A stretch of 33,201 nt of DNA from assembly GCA_001724275.1 (NCBI GenBank), contig MEDZ01000003.1:1-33201 (forward strand), written 5' to 3'. Every line of letters begins with the position of its first letter. Position 1 is the stretch's first letter. Source of the stretch: Gemmatimonadetes bacterium SCN 70-22 (GTDB lineage: Bacteria; Gemmatimonadota; Gemmatimonadetes; Gemmatimonadales; Gemmatimonadaceae). Of this stretch, positions 9,501-16,033 are shown one piece after another. A program made the position numbers and the translations under genes. The notes under the pieces were generated by a model. The model was not told where the DNA came from, made no database searches, and saw only the letters and a program-made list of their open reading frames with translations.

Positions 9501-10487
9501 GTCCTCGGCGAGCGCCTTGCCCGTGGCCTCGCTCTTCGGGCTCTCCGGGTCGACGTAGGCCTCCTCGTAGATCGCGAGCAGCAGGTCGAAGGCGTATAGC
9601 AGGAAGTGCCCGCTGCCGCAGGCCGGGTCGAGCACGCGCAGATCGCGCGGGTCCTTCTTCGCACGCGGCGCGAACTCCTCGCCGGGCTTGCGGACCATGT
9701 ACTCGCACTTGTCTGCGAGCGCGGTCTTCGTGCCGCGCATCTCGTACCAGATGCGGCCGAGCGTGTTGTCGGTGAGGAACTGCACCACGTAGCGCGGGGT
9801 GAAGAACTGGTTGCGCACCGCCAGCTCGCGGCTGTTGCGAGGGGCCTGACTCTCCTCGCGCATCTTGCGGCGCTCGTCCTGGCTGTTGAAGAACTGGTAG
9901 ACCCAGCCGATGGTCTCGTCCTCGCCCCATACGCGGGCAAGCTCGGTGGCGTTCAAGATCTCGCGGAGCTGCTCGAAGGTCGCGCGCTTCGGCCACAGTA
10001 CGCTCGACGGGTCGCGGCGGTCGAAGAGGACCTTTACCTCGGTCGACAGCTCATCGAAGAGCGACTCGATGTAGAGCCGGTACCCCGCGCTGTCGGGCAG
10101 GAGCGGAAGCCCGGGCGCCATGCCGCAGAATTCGCGGTAGCCGGCGGACTGCTCGCCCTTCGTGATGCACTCCTGCATCAGGTCCCGGGCCTCAAGCATC
10201 TTGAGAGCGACGAAGCGGTTGAGCGTCGTGAACGCGGCGTCCCGCAGGTAGTCGCGAGCGGCATCGGCAGCGCCCATGCCCGCGGCACGCTTGTGCTCGA
10301 TGGCGGCGACGATGCGCTCACGCTGGAACGCCTGCCGGGCCGAGAGGTGGCCGCCGGCCTTCGCGGCCACCGCGCCGTCACGGTGCACGTCGAAGTCGCC
10401 CTCAAGCTGCGCGGCGAAGTCCTCCTCGAGGAGCTTCCGCGCGCGCTGGGTGGCGCGTTCGATGGCGTTACGGGTCTCCTTATCCAT
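6552..10487 (-). CDS. pglX: PglX, complete second BREX adenine methyltransferase
   Basis: Intact PglX of about 1311 aa, the N6-adenine methyltransferase that marks host DNA in BREX. Order: N-terminal helical domain (1-280), SAM-binding motif I DPACGSGHF at about 285-293, catalytic motif IV NPPFG at about 505-509, a divergent target-recognition region (about 560-1000), an acidic stretch (GEDEEDELGES), and a conserved C-terminal helical region ending in a basic SGGRRGGGRRKS tail. The ATG at 10485-10487 forms TGATG with the stop of the pglX C-half; a TTG one codon upstream is less likely. Residues 80-260 and the last 250 are almost identical to the split paralogue, but the central recognition region is not, so the two enzymes should differ in target site. 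Confidence 0.93.
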   Translation of the reverse strand: MDKETRNAIERATQRARKLLEEDFAAQLEGDFDVHRDGAVAAKAGGHLSARQAFQRERIVAAIEHKRAAGMGAADAARDYLRDAAFTTLNRFVALKMLEARDLMQECITKGEQSAGYREFCGMAPGLPLLPDSAGYRLYIESLFDELSTEVKVLFDRRDPSSVLWPKRATFEQLREILNATELARVWGEDETIGWVYQFFNSQDERRKMREESQAPRNSRELAVRNQFFTPRYVVQFLTDNTLGRIWYEMRGTKTALADKCEYMVRKPGEEFAPRAKKDPRDLRVLDPACGSGHFLLYAFDLLLAIYEEAYVDPESPKSEATGKALAEDYPSLDALQKAAPGLVLAHNLHGVDIDPRCAQIAQLALWMRAQKAYRDFGIGRGDRAQIRRSNIVVAEPLVADDQIAKEFVAKLGDAELGRVFTSLVESLSLAGDLGLLLRVEKLVRTTRKQGELFAPPEERIRAAVDRFVRDENGTLSTRRRLFTDDAAHGVALLSISEKNFDAVLMNPPFGDGTIRARKELESSYPRTKNDIYAVFVERGIELLIDRGLLGAITSRTGFFLTSFQRWREDIILANAPPAVFADLGLGVMDAALVEAAAYCLERSSSNGERRTVFLRVLEELEDKAQALSAAVLRPDEKGMHRRFDVSPVTFSAVPGSPFAYWVSDALRSVFQHQPAFEAEHREARQGLATADDFRFVRLWWEVAMRESIGTPTGKWFPFAKGGPYSPFYFDLHLMVNWQSDGVEIVTLTKPSSDRPASRPQNTGYFSRPGLTWPRRTKSELSFRVMPRGCVFGDKGPAAFVDQDGSQALLSTLALATSKAFRSLVEFQLAAADAKAGGAARSYEVGVIQRTPLARTTDAQERALAGTAHQAWAMKRALDSCIETSHAFALPDGPNAHRGDFDRADMERRIAALQQEIDESAFGLYGIGLEDRAAIEASFSRASTTPDAAADGEDEEDELGESSAGQGGVIASIASWLVGVAFGRFDPRLATRERSIPPEPEPFDPLPSRSPGMYPEGEEPSDRPDILVDDEGHADDLAARAIAVAERVKVDAPENLRAWLAKEFFPLHIRMYSKSRRKAPIYWQLATPSASCSVWLYIHAFSKDTLFRVQNDYVAPKLAHEERRLESLTSELRDGATAAQRKTLAAQEAVVDELRAFLDEVKRVAPLWKPNLDDGVIINFAPLWRLLPQNKSWQKELKSTWDALCEGKYDWAHLAMHLWPERVVRKCAKDRSVAIAHGLEDVFWVEGSDGKWTARKTPTRSVDELVRERTSPAVKSALRSLLEAPAAAGKSGGRRGGGRRKSAAAADGGDA
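6560..7280. repeat. Direct repeat copy A: 3' end of intact pglX
   Basis: This stretch of about 720 bp, encoding the last 240 residues of the intact PglX, is highly similar at DNA level to 10492-11212, at an offset of about 3932 bases. Many runs match exactly, including around the AFSKDTLFRVQND, WKPNLDDGVIINF and WDALCEGKYDWAHLAMHL coding segments. Same orientation, so it is a potential site for unequal recombination or gene conversion. Boundaries are by eye. Confidence 0.8.
9585..10240. repeat. Direct repeat copy C: N-terminal block of intact pglX
   Basis: DNA encoding roughly residues 80-300 of the intact PglX, including motif I, is closely similar to 17085-17735 in the pglX N-half (offset about 7492). 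Shared protein runs include SAGYREFCGMAPGL, LPDSAGYRLYIESLFDEL and NATELARVWGEDETIGWVY. Boundaries are by eye. Confidence 0.8.
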
Positions 10488-12682
10488 CAACCACCTAATG
10501 CGGCTGTTGCAGATGGCTTGCGACGCCCATCAGAACGACGCCCACTGCTCTTGCCGGCGGCCGCAGGCGCGTCGAGCACGCTCTTCAGCGAGGACTTTAC
10601 GGCGGGCGAGGTTCGCTCCCGCACAAGCTCGTCCATGCTGCGCGTGGGCGCTTGGCGAGCGGTCCACTTGCCGTCGGTGCCCTCGACCCAGAACACTTCC
10701 TCGAGCCCGTGGGCGATGGCGAGGCTGCGGTCCTTCGCGCACTTGGGCACCACCCGCTCGGGCCAGAGGTGCATCGCGAGGTGGGCCCAGTCGTACTTGC
10801 CCTCGCAGAGAGCGTCCCAGGTGGACTTCAGCTCCTTCTGCCAAGACTTGTTCTGCGGAACGAGCCGCCAGAGCGGAGAGAAGTTGATGATGACGCCGTC
10901 GTCGAGGTTTGGCTTCCAGAGCGGCGCGACGCGCTTCACCTCGTCGAGAAACGCGCGCAGCTCGTCAACGAGCGCTTCCTGCGCGGCGAGGGTCTTGCGC
11001 TGGGCGGCCGTCGCGCCGTCGCGAAGCTCGGCGGTGAGCGACTCGAGGCGCCGCTCCTCATGCGCGAGCTTCGGCGCTGCGAAGTCGTTCTGTACGCGAA
11101 AGAGCGTGTCCTTACTGAATGCGTGGATGTAGAGCCACACCGAGTAGCTCGCAGATGGCGTGGCGAGCTGCCAGTAAATCGGCGCCTTGCGACGGCTCTG
11201 GCTGTAGCGCTTGATGTGCGACTCAAAGAAGTCGCGAGCGAACCAGGTTCGCATGTCTGGCGTGCCGAGGAGCTCGGCGGCCTCGCGCCAGCGCGCGTTG
11301 TCGTCGTCGAAGACCGTATCGAACACCGACCGAACGGCGCGAACGAGGTCGCGCGGGTGACCGGAGTCGTCGACGAGGATGCCGTCCGTCGGGAAGGTCA
11401 TCGGGTAGCCCGACGGTGGCACGGCGACTGGTAGGCCATCGTCGTCCGTCAGCATTCCAGGCGAACAGACGGGCAGCGGGTCGAAGGGCTCCGGTTCGGG
11501 CGGACCAGCGCGTTCGCCGGTCGCGAGGCAGACATCGAAACGGCCGAAGGCTACGCCCAACGTCCACGAGAGAAGGGAGGCTACCATCGGCGCAGGGTCG
11601 ACCTCTTCCGCGACACTAGCCTCATGATCCGACTCGTCGTCGAACTCGGATTCGGGGGCAGGCTCTTCCTCCGATTCGGTCAACACCTCCAGCGGCGAAA
11701 CGGTCTCAAGGTCCCCGAGAAACACACCGTACAGACCTGCACAGATGTCATTCAGTTCGTTCTCCACTATCCGAACCGCATCTCGAGCGGCGGCAGCGGA
11801 GTTTGAGGCGGCCTGGGACCGCTCGGCGAGCGTGGCTGATGGATCATTTCCTGTTGCTAACAGCGGCGGGAGCACGAAAGCGTGGGATATCTCGTTTCGA
11901 GAGTCGAGCCTCCTCACAGTTCGCCATCCTCCCGTACACAATTCGACAATGCGAAGCTCCACCGCTTGGTGGGGCAGTGGAAATGGCGCCGCGTTTATTA
12001 CGCCGGTCTCATACTGGAAGCCGCCCGCCTTGCCAGCGAATAGCGAAATCGCTGCATTGAAGGGAACCGAGTTGAAGATGCCGAGACAGAGCGGCAGCTC
12101 GTCGAGGGGCGCGAGTGCGACCTTGCCTCCGACACTGAAGGCGCAGTCTGCAGGAAGAGCTTGCGCAGAAAACACGACCCCGCGTAGAGGCCAAGTTACG
12201 GCGGGCTTGAGGTAGTGGTCTGCAGAGACGGGCTTCGGGTTCCACCGTCCGGGCCGACCGACGAAGCCGTGGAAGCTCAGTCGCTTCTCATCCCACCGAA
12301 CGAGTACAGGAACGTCAGCGTAGAATCGAGCAAAGCGTCCCCCTTTCGCGAACCCAACCCACCGCGGACCGGTGCTCTTAAGGGCGGGGCGAACCTCCGC
12401 CCAGAAGCGGACATATCTGAAGTCGTCACACGTCGATGCTCCCTGCAGGGCCGTTCGCTTATCGTTTTCGTAGCGCGGCAGTCGATGGAACGCGCTAATG
12501 AGCGCTTCGGATGCCCAATAAGCGAAGGGTGCCGTCGGAACTCGATGGATCGCCTCCGTGTCCACGCGAAAAACGCGACGAACACCGTGTAAGTTCGGCT
12601 CGCGGCTCCCGATGAGAGCTTTCAGTAGTTCGCCTTTGGAGTCTACCGGCGCGTCAATAACCCTAAAGAAGATCGTCTTCAT
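10487..12682 (-). CDS. pglX: PglX C-terminal half (target recognition plus C-domain) of split PglX
   Basis: This 731-aa protein starts at ATG 12680-12682, giving MKTIFFRVID, which aligns with RTVFLRVLEE in the intact PglX immediately after its YCLE segment. It therefore covers the region after the methyltransferase domain: recognition region (about 1-330, divergent from the paralogue), acidic linker (TESEEEPAPESEFDDESD), FGRFD/EPEPFDPLP segment, and a C-terminal 250 residues nearly identical to the intact copy. It has no motif I or NPPF of its own. The start overlaps the stop of the upstream NTPase gene (TGATG, 12680-12684) and its stop overlaps the start of the intact pglX. The open frame continues 69 codons further upstream inside the NTPase gene but without family similarity. 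I infer that it pairs in trans with the N-half. Confidence 0.85.
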   Translation of the reverse strand: MKTIFFRVIDAPVDSKGELLKALIGSREPNLHGVRRVFRVDTEAIHRVPTAPFAYWASEALISAFHRLPRYENDKRTALQGASTCDDFRYVRFWAEVRPALKSTGPRWVGFAKGGRFARFYADVPVLVRWDEKRLSFHGFVGRPGRWNPKPVSADHYLKPAVTWPLRGVVFSAQALPADCAFSVGGKVALAPLDELPLCLGIFNSVPFNAAISLFAGKAGGFQYETGVINAAPFPLPHQAVELRIVELCTGGWRTVRRLDSRNEISHAFVLPPLLATGNDPSATLAERSQAASNSAAAARDAVRIVENELNDICAGLYGVFLGDLETVSPLEVLTESEEEPAPESEFDDESDHEASVAEEVDPAPMVASLLSWTLGVAFGRFDVCLATGERAGPPEPEPFDPLPVCSPGMLTDDDGLPVAVPPSGYPMTFPTDGILVDDSGHPRDLVRAVRSVFDTVFDDDNARWREAAELLGTPDMRTWFARDFFESHIKRYSQSRRKAPIYWQLATPSASYSVWLYIHAFSKDTLFRVQNDFAAPKLAHEERRLESLTAELRDGATAAQRKTLAAQEALVDELRAFLDEVKRVAPLWKPNLDDGVIINFSPLWRLVPQNKSWQKELKSTWDALCEGKYDWAHLAMHLWPERVVPKCAKDRSLAIAHGLEEVFWVEGTDGKWTARQAPTRSMDELVRERTSPAVKSSLKSVLDAPAAAGKSSGRRSDGRRKPSATAALGG
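10492..11212. repeat. Direct repeat copy B: 3' end of pglX C-half
   Basis: Partner of 6560-7280 in the same orientation. The close DNA match, against the divergent sequence just inside it, suggests recent duplication or ongoing gene conversion of the C-terminal coding block. Boundaries are by eye. Confidence 0.8.
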
Positions 12683-14316
12683 CACCGCACCTCCCCGTCG
12701 CGCTTGAGCGGAACCCCGCCCCGGCGCGCCAGCTTGAAGCCAAGTCGATAGATGTCCGGCACGTCGAGGCGCCCGGTCTTCATCTCCCGCCAGACGCCAA
12801 GTTCCGCGAGGCGCTTCCGCGCGCTGTCGGCCGAGTCGACCTCGGCCGCGACGACATCCGCATCCGAGAGCGCGTCTGTCTCGTGCCACCGCGCCTCCGC
12901 GTCGGGGAACTCAAAGGGCACTGCCACGTGCCCGACGAGCGCCGCCATCAGCGGCTGCACCCAGGGATGCTCGGCGATCTCGCCAACCCGAATACGGGAC
13001 GCCTCGTGTACACCGGCGTGGAGGCTGCGGAAGTGGACCGCGAAGTCGTGATCCGCGTCATGGTCAGCCGTGTGCGACACTGCCGTGGTCAGAGCGGAAA
13101 GGAAGCTGCGCGGGCTGATGTCACCGTGGGCATCCGCCAAGTGCGTAGGCAGCCACCGATACGGAAATCCCTTGCGGGCGCTCTCGCCCATGAAAGGACC
13201 GGTGAGCCGGTGGAAGAGCCGCTCCTGCATGGCCGGCTCGAACTGTGACTCGGGCGGAGGCGCCCAGTTGACGGCTCCCGAGAGCCTGAGGATCTCCTGC
13301 TTCTCGTCCCTGCCGAGGCCGCGGCCCTTGAGCTTGTGCTCGAAGAGCGTCGTGTACAGGTCCTGGCGGTACTCTGCGCCCCGCAACGGGTGGTTGCCGA
13401 GGAGCTGCCAGAGCAGGCCGTACAGCTCGGTCGTCAACCAGCGCAGCGACGCCGTCGAGGCCCGCAGTTTCGACGCGTCGGGGAAGCGACCGACGCGTCG
13501 GTCCGCGAACTGATCCGTGCGCAGGAAGACCTTGGCGCGCAGGTGGCGAAACGAGCGGAGCTCGAGCGCGAGTTGACAGAGGCCTTCCACCAGGCTGTAG
13601 AAGGTGGCGGCGTCATCCGCTGCGTCGTCGATGGCGTCGAAGACCCAGATGCTGTCGCGCTCGATGGCGTGCAGGGCCTCGTCGAACTGCTGCAGCAGCC
13701 GATCGACGGCCTCGGGCTGGTCCACCGCCCAGGCGACGCGCTCCTCCCAAGAGTCGACAGCCGGTAGTAGGAGGTCCACCGGCGGAACCTGCCGCCCATC
13801 GACGCCCGATCCGTCCCAGAGTCCCGTGCCGACGTCGCCTCCACCACCAGAGCCCGTCCGGTCTCCCTGGCCCGCGCCATTGTCCGCATTCCGGCCGAGA
13901 CCATGCTCGGCTGCATAGCGCGACGCGCTCCAAACAACAACCGCCTTCCAGACGAGGCGCGACTTCTGCCCGGCGCCCAAGAGGCGGGCGAACACGTCCT
14001 TGGTTGGGTACTGCTTCAGGTCAGGCGTCTTCCCGAAGCCCGGGAAGACGAGAGTCTCCTCGCGGATTCGAACATCGGGCGCCGCGCGGGCAAGGAGCCC
14101 GCGGTGCTCTCGGGACTGAAGCGCAGCCCACCAGTAGCTCTTGCCCATGCCACGGTCGCCGAGCACCACCGGGATGTTGATGTGGAGCGCGCGCGCGTGA
14201 GACTTCGGCACGAAGAACTGGTGCCTGGGCGGAGGGGCGCCGTATTCGGCGCTCTCGGCCGGAAGGGCGTCGCGAATCAGCTCGCGGAGTTCCCCCGTGC
14301 GCATGCGTGTGCTCAT
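12682..14316 (-). CDS. P-loop NTPase of the cassette inside split pglX
   Basis: A 544-aa protein with Walker A at 53-60 (GDRGMGKS) and a Walker B-like strand at about 223-230 (IWVFDAID). A following strand ending in KVFLRTDQF could carry a sensor-like Arg. Residues about 139-175 form a Gly/Asp-rich, low-complexity linker between Walker A and B. The C-terminal 60 residues (RKRLAELGVWREM, then DIYRLGFKLARRGG) look like a winged-helix element. The general plan resembles STAND/KAP-like signalling ATPases, but I cannot assign a named family. The start overlaps the KGGVGR ATPase stop by ATGA (14313-14316) and the stop overlaps the pglX C-half start. The coupling to both suggests a shared complex or fixed stoichiometry. 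Confidence 0.75.
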   Translation of the reverse strand: MSTRMRTGELRELIRDALPAESAEYGAPPPRHQFFVPKSHARALHINIPVVLGDRGMGKSYWWAALQSREHRGLLARAAPDVRIREETLVFPGFGKTPDLKQYPTKDVFARLLGAGQKSRLVWKAVVVWSASRYAAEHGLGRNADNGAGQGDRTGSGGGGDVGTGLWDGSGVDGRQVPPVDLLLPAVDSWEERVAWAVDQPEAVDRLLQQFDEALHAIERDSIWVFDAIDDAADDAATFYSLVEGLCQLALELRSFRHLRAKVFLRTDQFADRRVGRFPDASKLRASTASLRWLTTELYGLLWQLLGNHPLRGAEYRQDLYTTLFEHKLKGRGLGRDEKQEILRLSGAVNWAPPPESQFEPAMQERLFHRLTGPFMGESARKGFPYRWLPTHLADAHGDISPRSFLSALTTAVSHTADHDADHDFAVHFRSLHAGVHEASRIRVGEIAEHPWVQPLMAALVGHVAVPFEFPDAEARWHETDALSDADVVAAEVDSADSARKRLAELGVWREMKTGRLDVPDIYRLGFKLARRGGVPLKRDGEVR

Positions 14317-15620
14317 GGCGCTTCCTCCGACAGGAAGGTTCGGTCGAACCAGTCGAAGAGCTTCCCATAGGCTGCGCCGATCGGGCCTTCCTGGAGCGCG
14401 CTGAGCGGGTCGAACGCCACGAGCCCTTCATCGAAGAGCACCTCGCGAGGGTAGTGGTTTGCCGATTCGTCCGTCGGCTGGAAGTTGAACACGGAAACAG
14501 GATCCCTGAGGTCTTCCGAGGCCTCCGGCGGCTGATCGTAGAGGGTCTCCCAGAACAGCTTGTAGGCACCGTCGCGGAGGCCCTCTACGTATGCCTCACC
14601 ATCTTTCCTCGGGACCATCGACCCGATCACCCAAAGCCTGTCGCGGAAATCGCGGACGCCTGGATGAGAACGCCAGTGCTCAAACAGGAAGCGATAAGCC
14701 GCCCAGGTCTGGCGCGTGTCCACCGCGAACATCAAAGTGTCGGCGCCCATCGCAAGGATAAGCGCGGCGCTCGTGTCATGAAGGCCGGTTCGGCTGTCGA
14801 GCAAGACGATGTCGGGCTTCTCTTGCTCTTCGAGATCCCGAACCAACCTTAGCAGCCGGTGCGGCCAGAACTCATGCCCCGTCGGACCGCGCTCGAGGTA
14901 GGCGCGCCCCAGCTTGGGAAGGTAGTCGCCTTGGTCATCAGGATGAGTGCTCGCACCGCGGAAGCCGGTGTCCGTTCCGAAGCAGGGGACGACGAGCACT
15001 TTGCCGTTCGTCGCGACTCCAAGCTCGCTCTCGGCAACCATGTGCGGCAACACGAGGGGGCCTTGTCCGACCGCGTCCTCCACGAACCAGTCGACGACGC
15101 CGAATCGAGGCAAGCTCTTGCCCAAGAGCGTCGTCCCGACTCCGGGCGATTCGAGGTCGAGATCGAGAACCATCACCCGCCTGCCCTTCTTGGCGAGGTG
15201 CCAGGCGAGCGCCGTTGCGGTCGTCGATCGGCCTACCCCTCCCTTCATGGAGAAGAGCGTGAATCGCTTCCGTCCACCTGACTCAACGGGCGGAGACGCA
15301 CCCCAATCGGTCCCTGTCAGCAGGCGGTCTACGAGGACCGCCTGAGCACCGCCCTCTACCTCGAGAATCACACGTGCGGATCTTGCCGCCGTTCCGATGT
15401 CGGACTCCCCAAGGAACGTCGACGTGGGCGCGTACCCGTAGACTCCGAGCGCATCGGACAACTCGGCCGCAAGAGTATCGGCAACGTCGGCCCGATCGTC
15501 GGGCAGGACCACGCGGAACTTGCCGTAGAGGTCGCGAACCAGGACCACTGCTCGAGCAGGATCGCCGAGGTGCTGAAGCGCGATCTCCGCGGCTTTGGAG
15601 AGGGCGTCGTTGAACATCAT
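14313..15620 (-). CDS. KGGVGR-motif ParA/MinD-like ATPase
   Basis: A 435-aa protein. Residues 1-115 form a separate N-terminal domain I do not recognise. The rest is a SIMIBI-class ATPase of the ParA/MinD type: deviant Walker A at 126-133 reading KGGVGRST, where the usual Lys before Ser/Thr is Arg; then VLDLDLESPGVG at about 151-162 and a Walker B-like strand DIVLLDSRTGL. The first (signature) Lys of KGGVG is kept. This variant matches a recognised group of KGGVGR ATPases often found near defence genes, whose biochemistry I do not know. MinD/ParA proteins dimerise over ATP and recruit partners; here likely partners are the coupled NTPase and the HEPN-like protein. The start is ATG at 15620, overlapping the preceding stop (TGATG). 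Confidence 0.8.
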   Translation of the reverse strand: MMFNDALSKAAEIALQHLGDPARAVVLVRDLYGKFRVVLPDDRADVADTLAAELSDALGVYGYAPTSTFLGESDIGTAARSARVILEVEGGAQAVLVDRLLTGTDWGASPPVESGGRKRFTLFSMKGGVGRSTTATALAWHLAKKGRRVMVLDLDLESPGVGTTLLGKSLPRFGVVDWFVEDAVGQGPLVLPHMVAESELGVATNGKVLVVPCFGTDTGFRGASTHPDDQGDYLPKLGRAYLERGPTGHEFWPHRLLRLVRDLEEQEKPDIVLLDSRTGLHDTSAALILAMGADTLMFAVDTRQTWAAYRFLFEHWRSHPGVRDFRDRLWVIGSMVPRKDGEAYVEGLRDGAYKLFWETLYDQPPEASEDLRDPVSVFNFQPTDESANHYPREVLFDEGLVAFDPLSALQEGPIGAAYGKLFDWFDRTFLSEEAP

Positions 15621-16033
15621 CAGAGCACCCCGTCAAGAATCAGTTGCTTCAACAGCTGGTTGCAGTCCGTCGCAGCCGCCATGTGGGGGGCGACAGACGC
15701 TCTCGAGAAGTGATGTCGGCCCCAGTATCGTTGGTTGACATTCCATGTCCCGAACGGGTTCGTTGGAGACAGGTAGGCGGCGTATTTCGCCTCGAACAGA
15801 CCGCTCGCGAACGATTGGAAGCCCGACCAAAGAACATCGATGTGCGTTTTGTGGCCATCCGGCCAGTCGCCGTTCTTCGCCAGAGGGTGACCAATGCCGA
15901 GCATCACGGCCTTTAGGGCGCACTCGGTCGAGACGCCAAACAGATGGTCGGCGTTGGCGAACCTCGCGCAGCCCTCAAGATGGAAGCCGTCGTCGTAATG
16001 CCTCTCCGCAGCATCTCTCCAATCGGTGCTCAT
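15620..16033 (-). CDS. Small HEPN-like protein at the head of the cassette
   Basis: A 137-aa, mostly helical protein. The segment ARFANADHLFGVSTECALKAVM at about 23-44 resembles the first long helices of HEPN-type nucleotidyltransferase/RNase partner proteins, and R102-YWGR-H107 gives an R-x4-H arrangement like the HEPN RNase motif, although the residue after Arg is Tyr where a polar residue is usual. If HEPN is right, it could be an RNA-cleaving effector or a structural subunit; similarity is recognised only by eye. Its ATG overlaps the stop of the pglX N-half (ATGA, 16030-16033), and its stop overlaps the start of the KGGVGR ATPase (TGATG). It is therefore made directly after the methyltransferase half. 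Confidence 0.6.
   Translation of the reverse strand: MSTDWRDAAERHYDDGFHLEGCARFANADHLFGVSTECALKAVMLGIGHPLAKNGDWPDGHKTHIDVLWSGFQSFASGLFEAKYAAYLSPTNPFGTWNVNQRYWGRHHFSRASVAPHMAAATDCNQLLKQLILDGVL

Noticed and set aside
9606-11132. 508-codon plus-strand frame across both pglX copies
   Set aside because: Antisense shadow of the conserved pglX coding blocks.
12683-12889. 69-codon N-terminal extension of the PglX C-half
   Set aside because: It lies inside the NTPase gene in another frame, is Arg/Gly-rich without similarity, and ATG 12680-12682 aligns precisely with the intact PglX.
12682-16033. Intein or self-splicing intron inside pglX
   Set aside because: The inserted segment has separate start and stop codons for three genes and no intein splice motifs, reverse transcriptase or homing endonuclease was seen.
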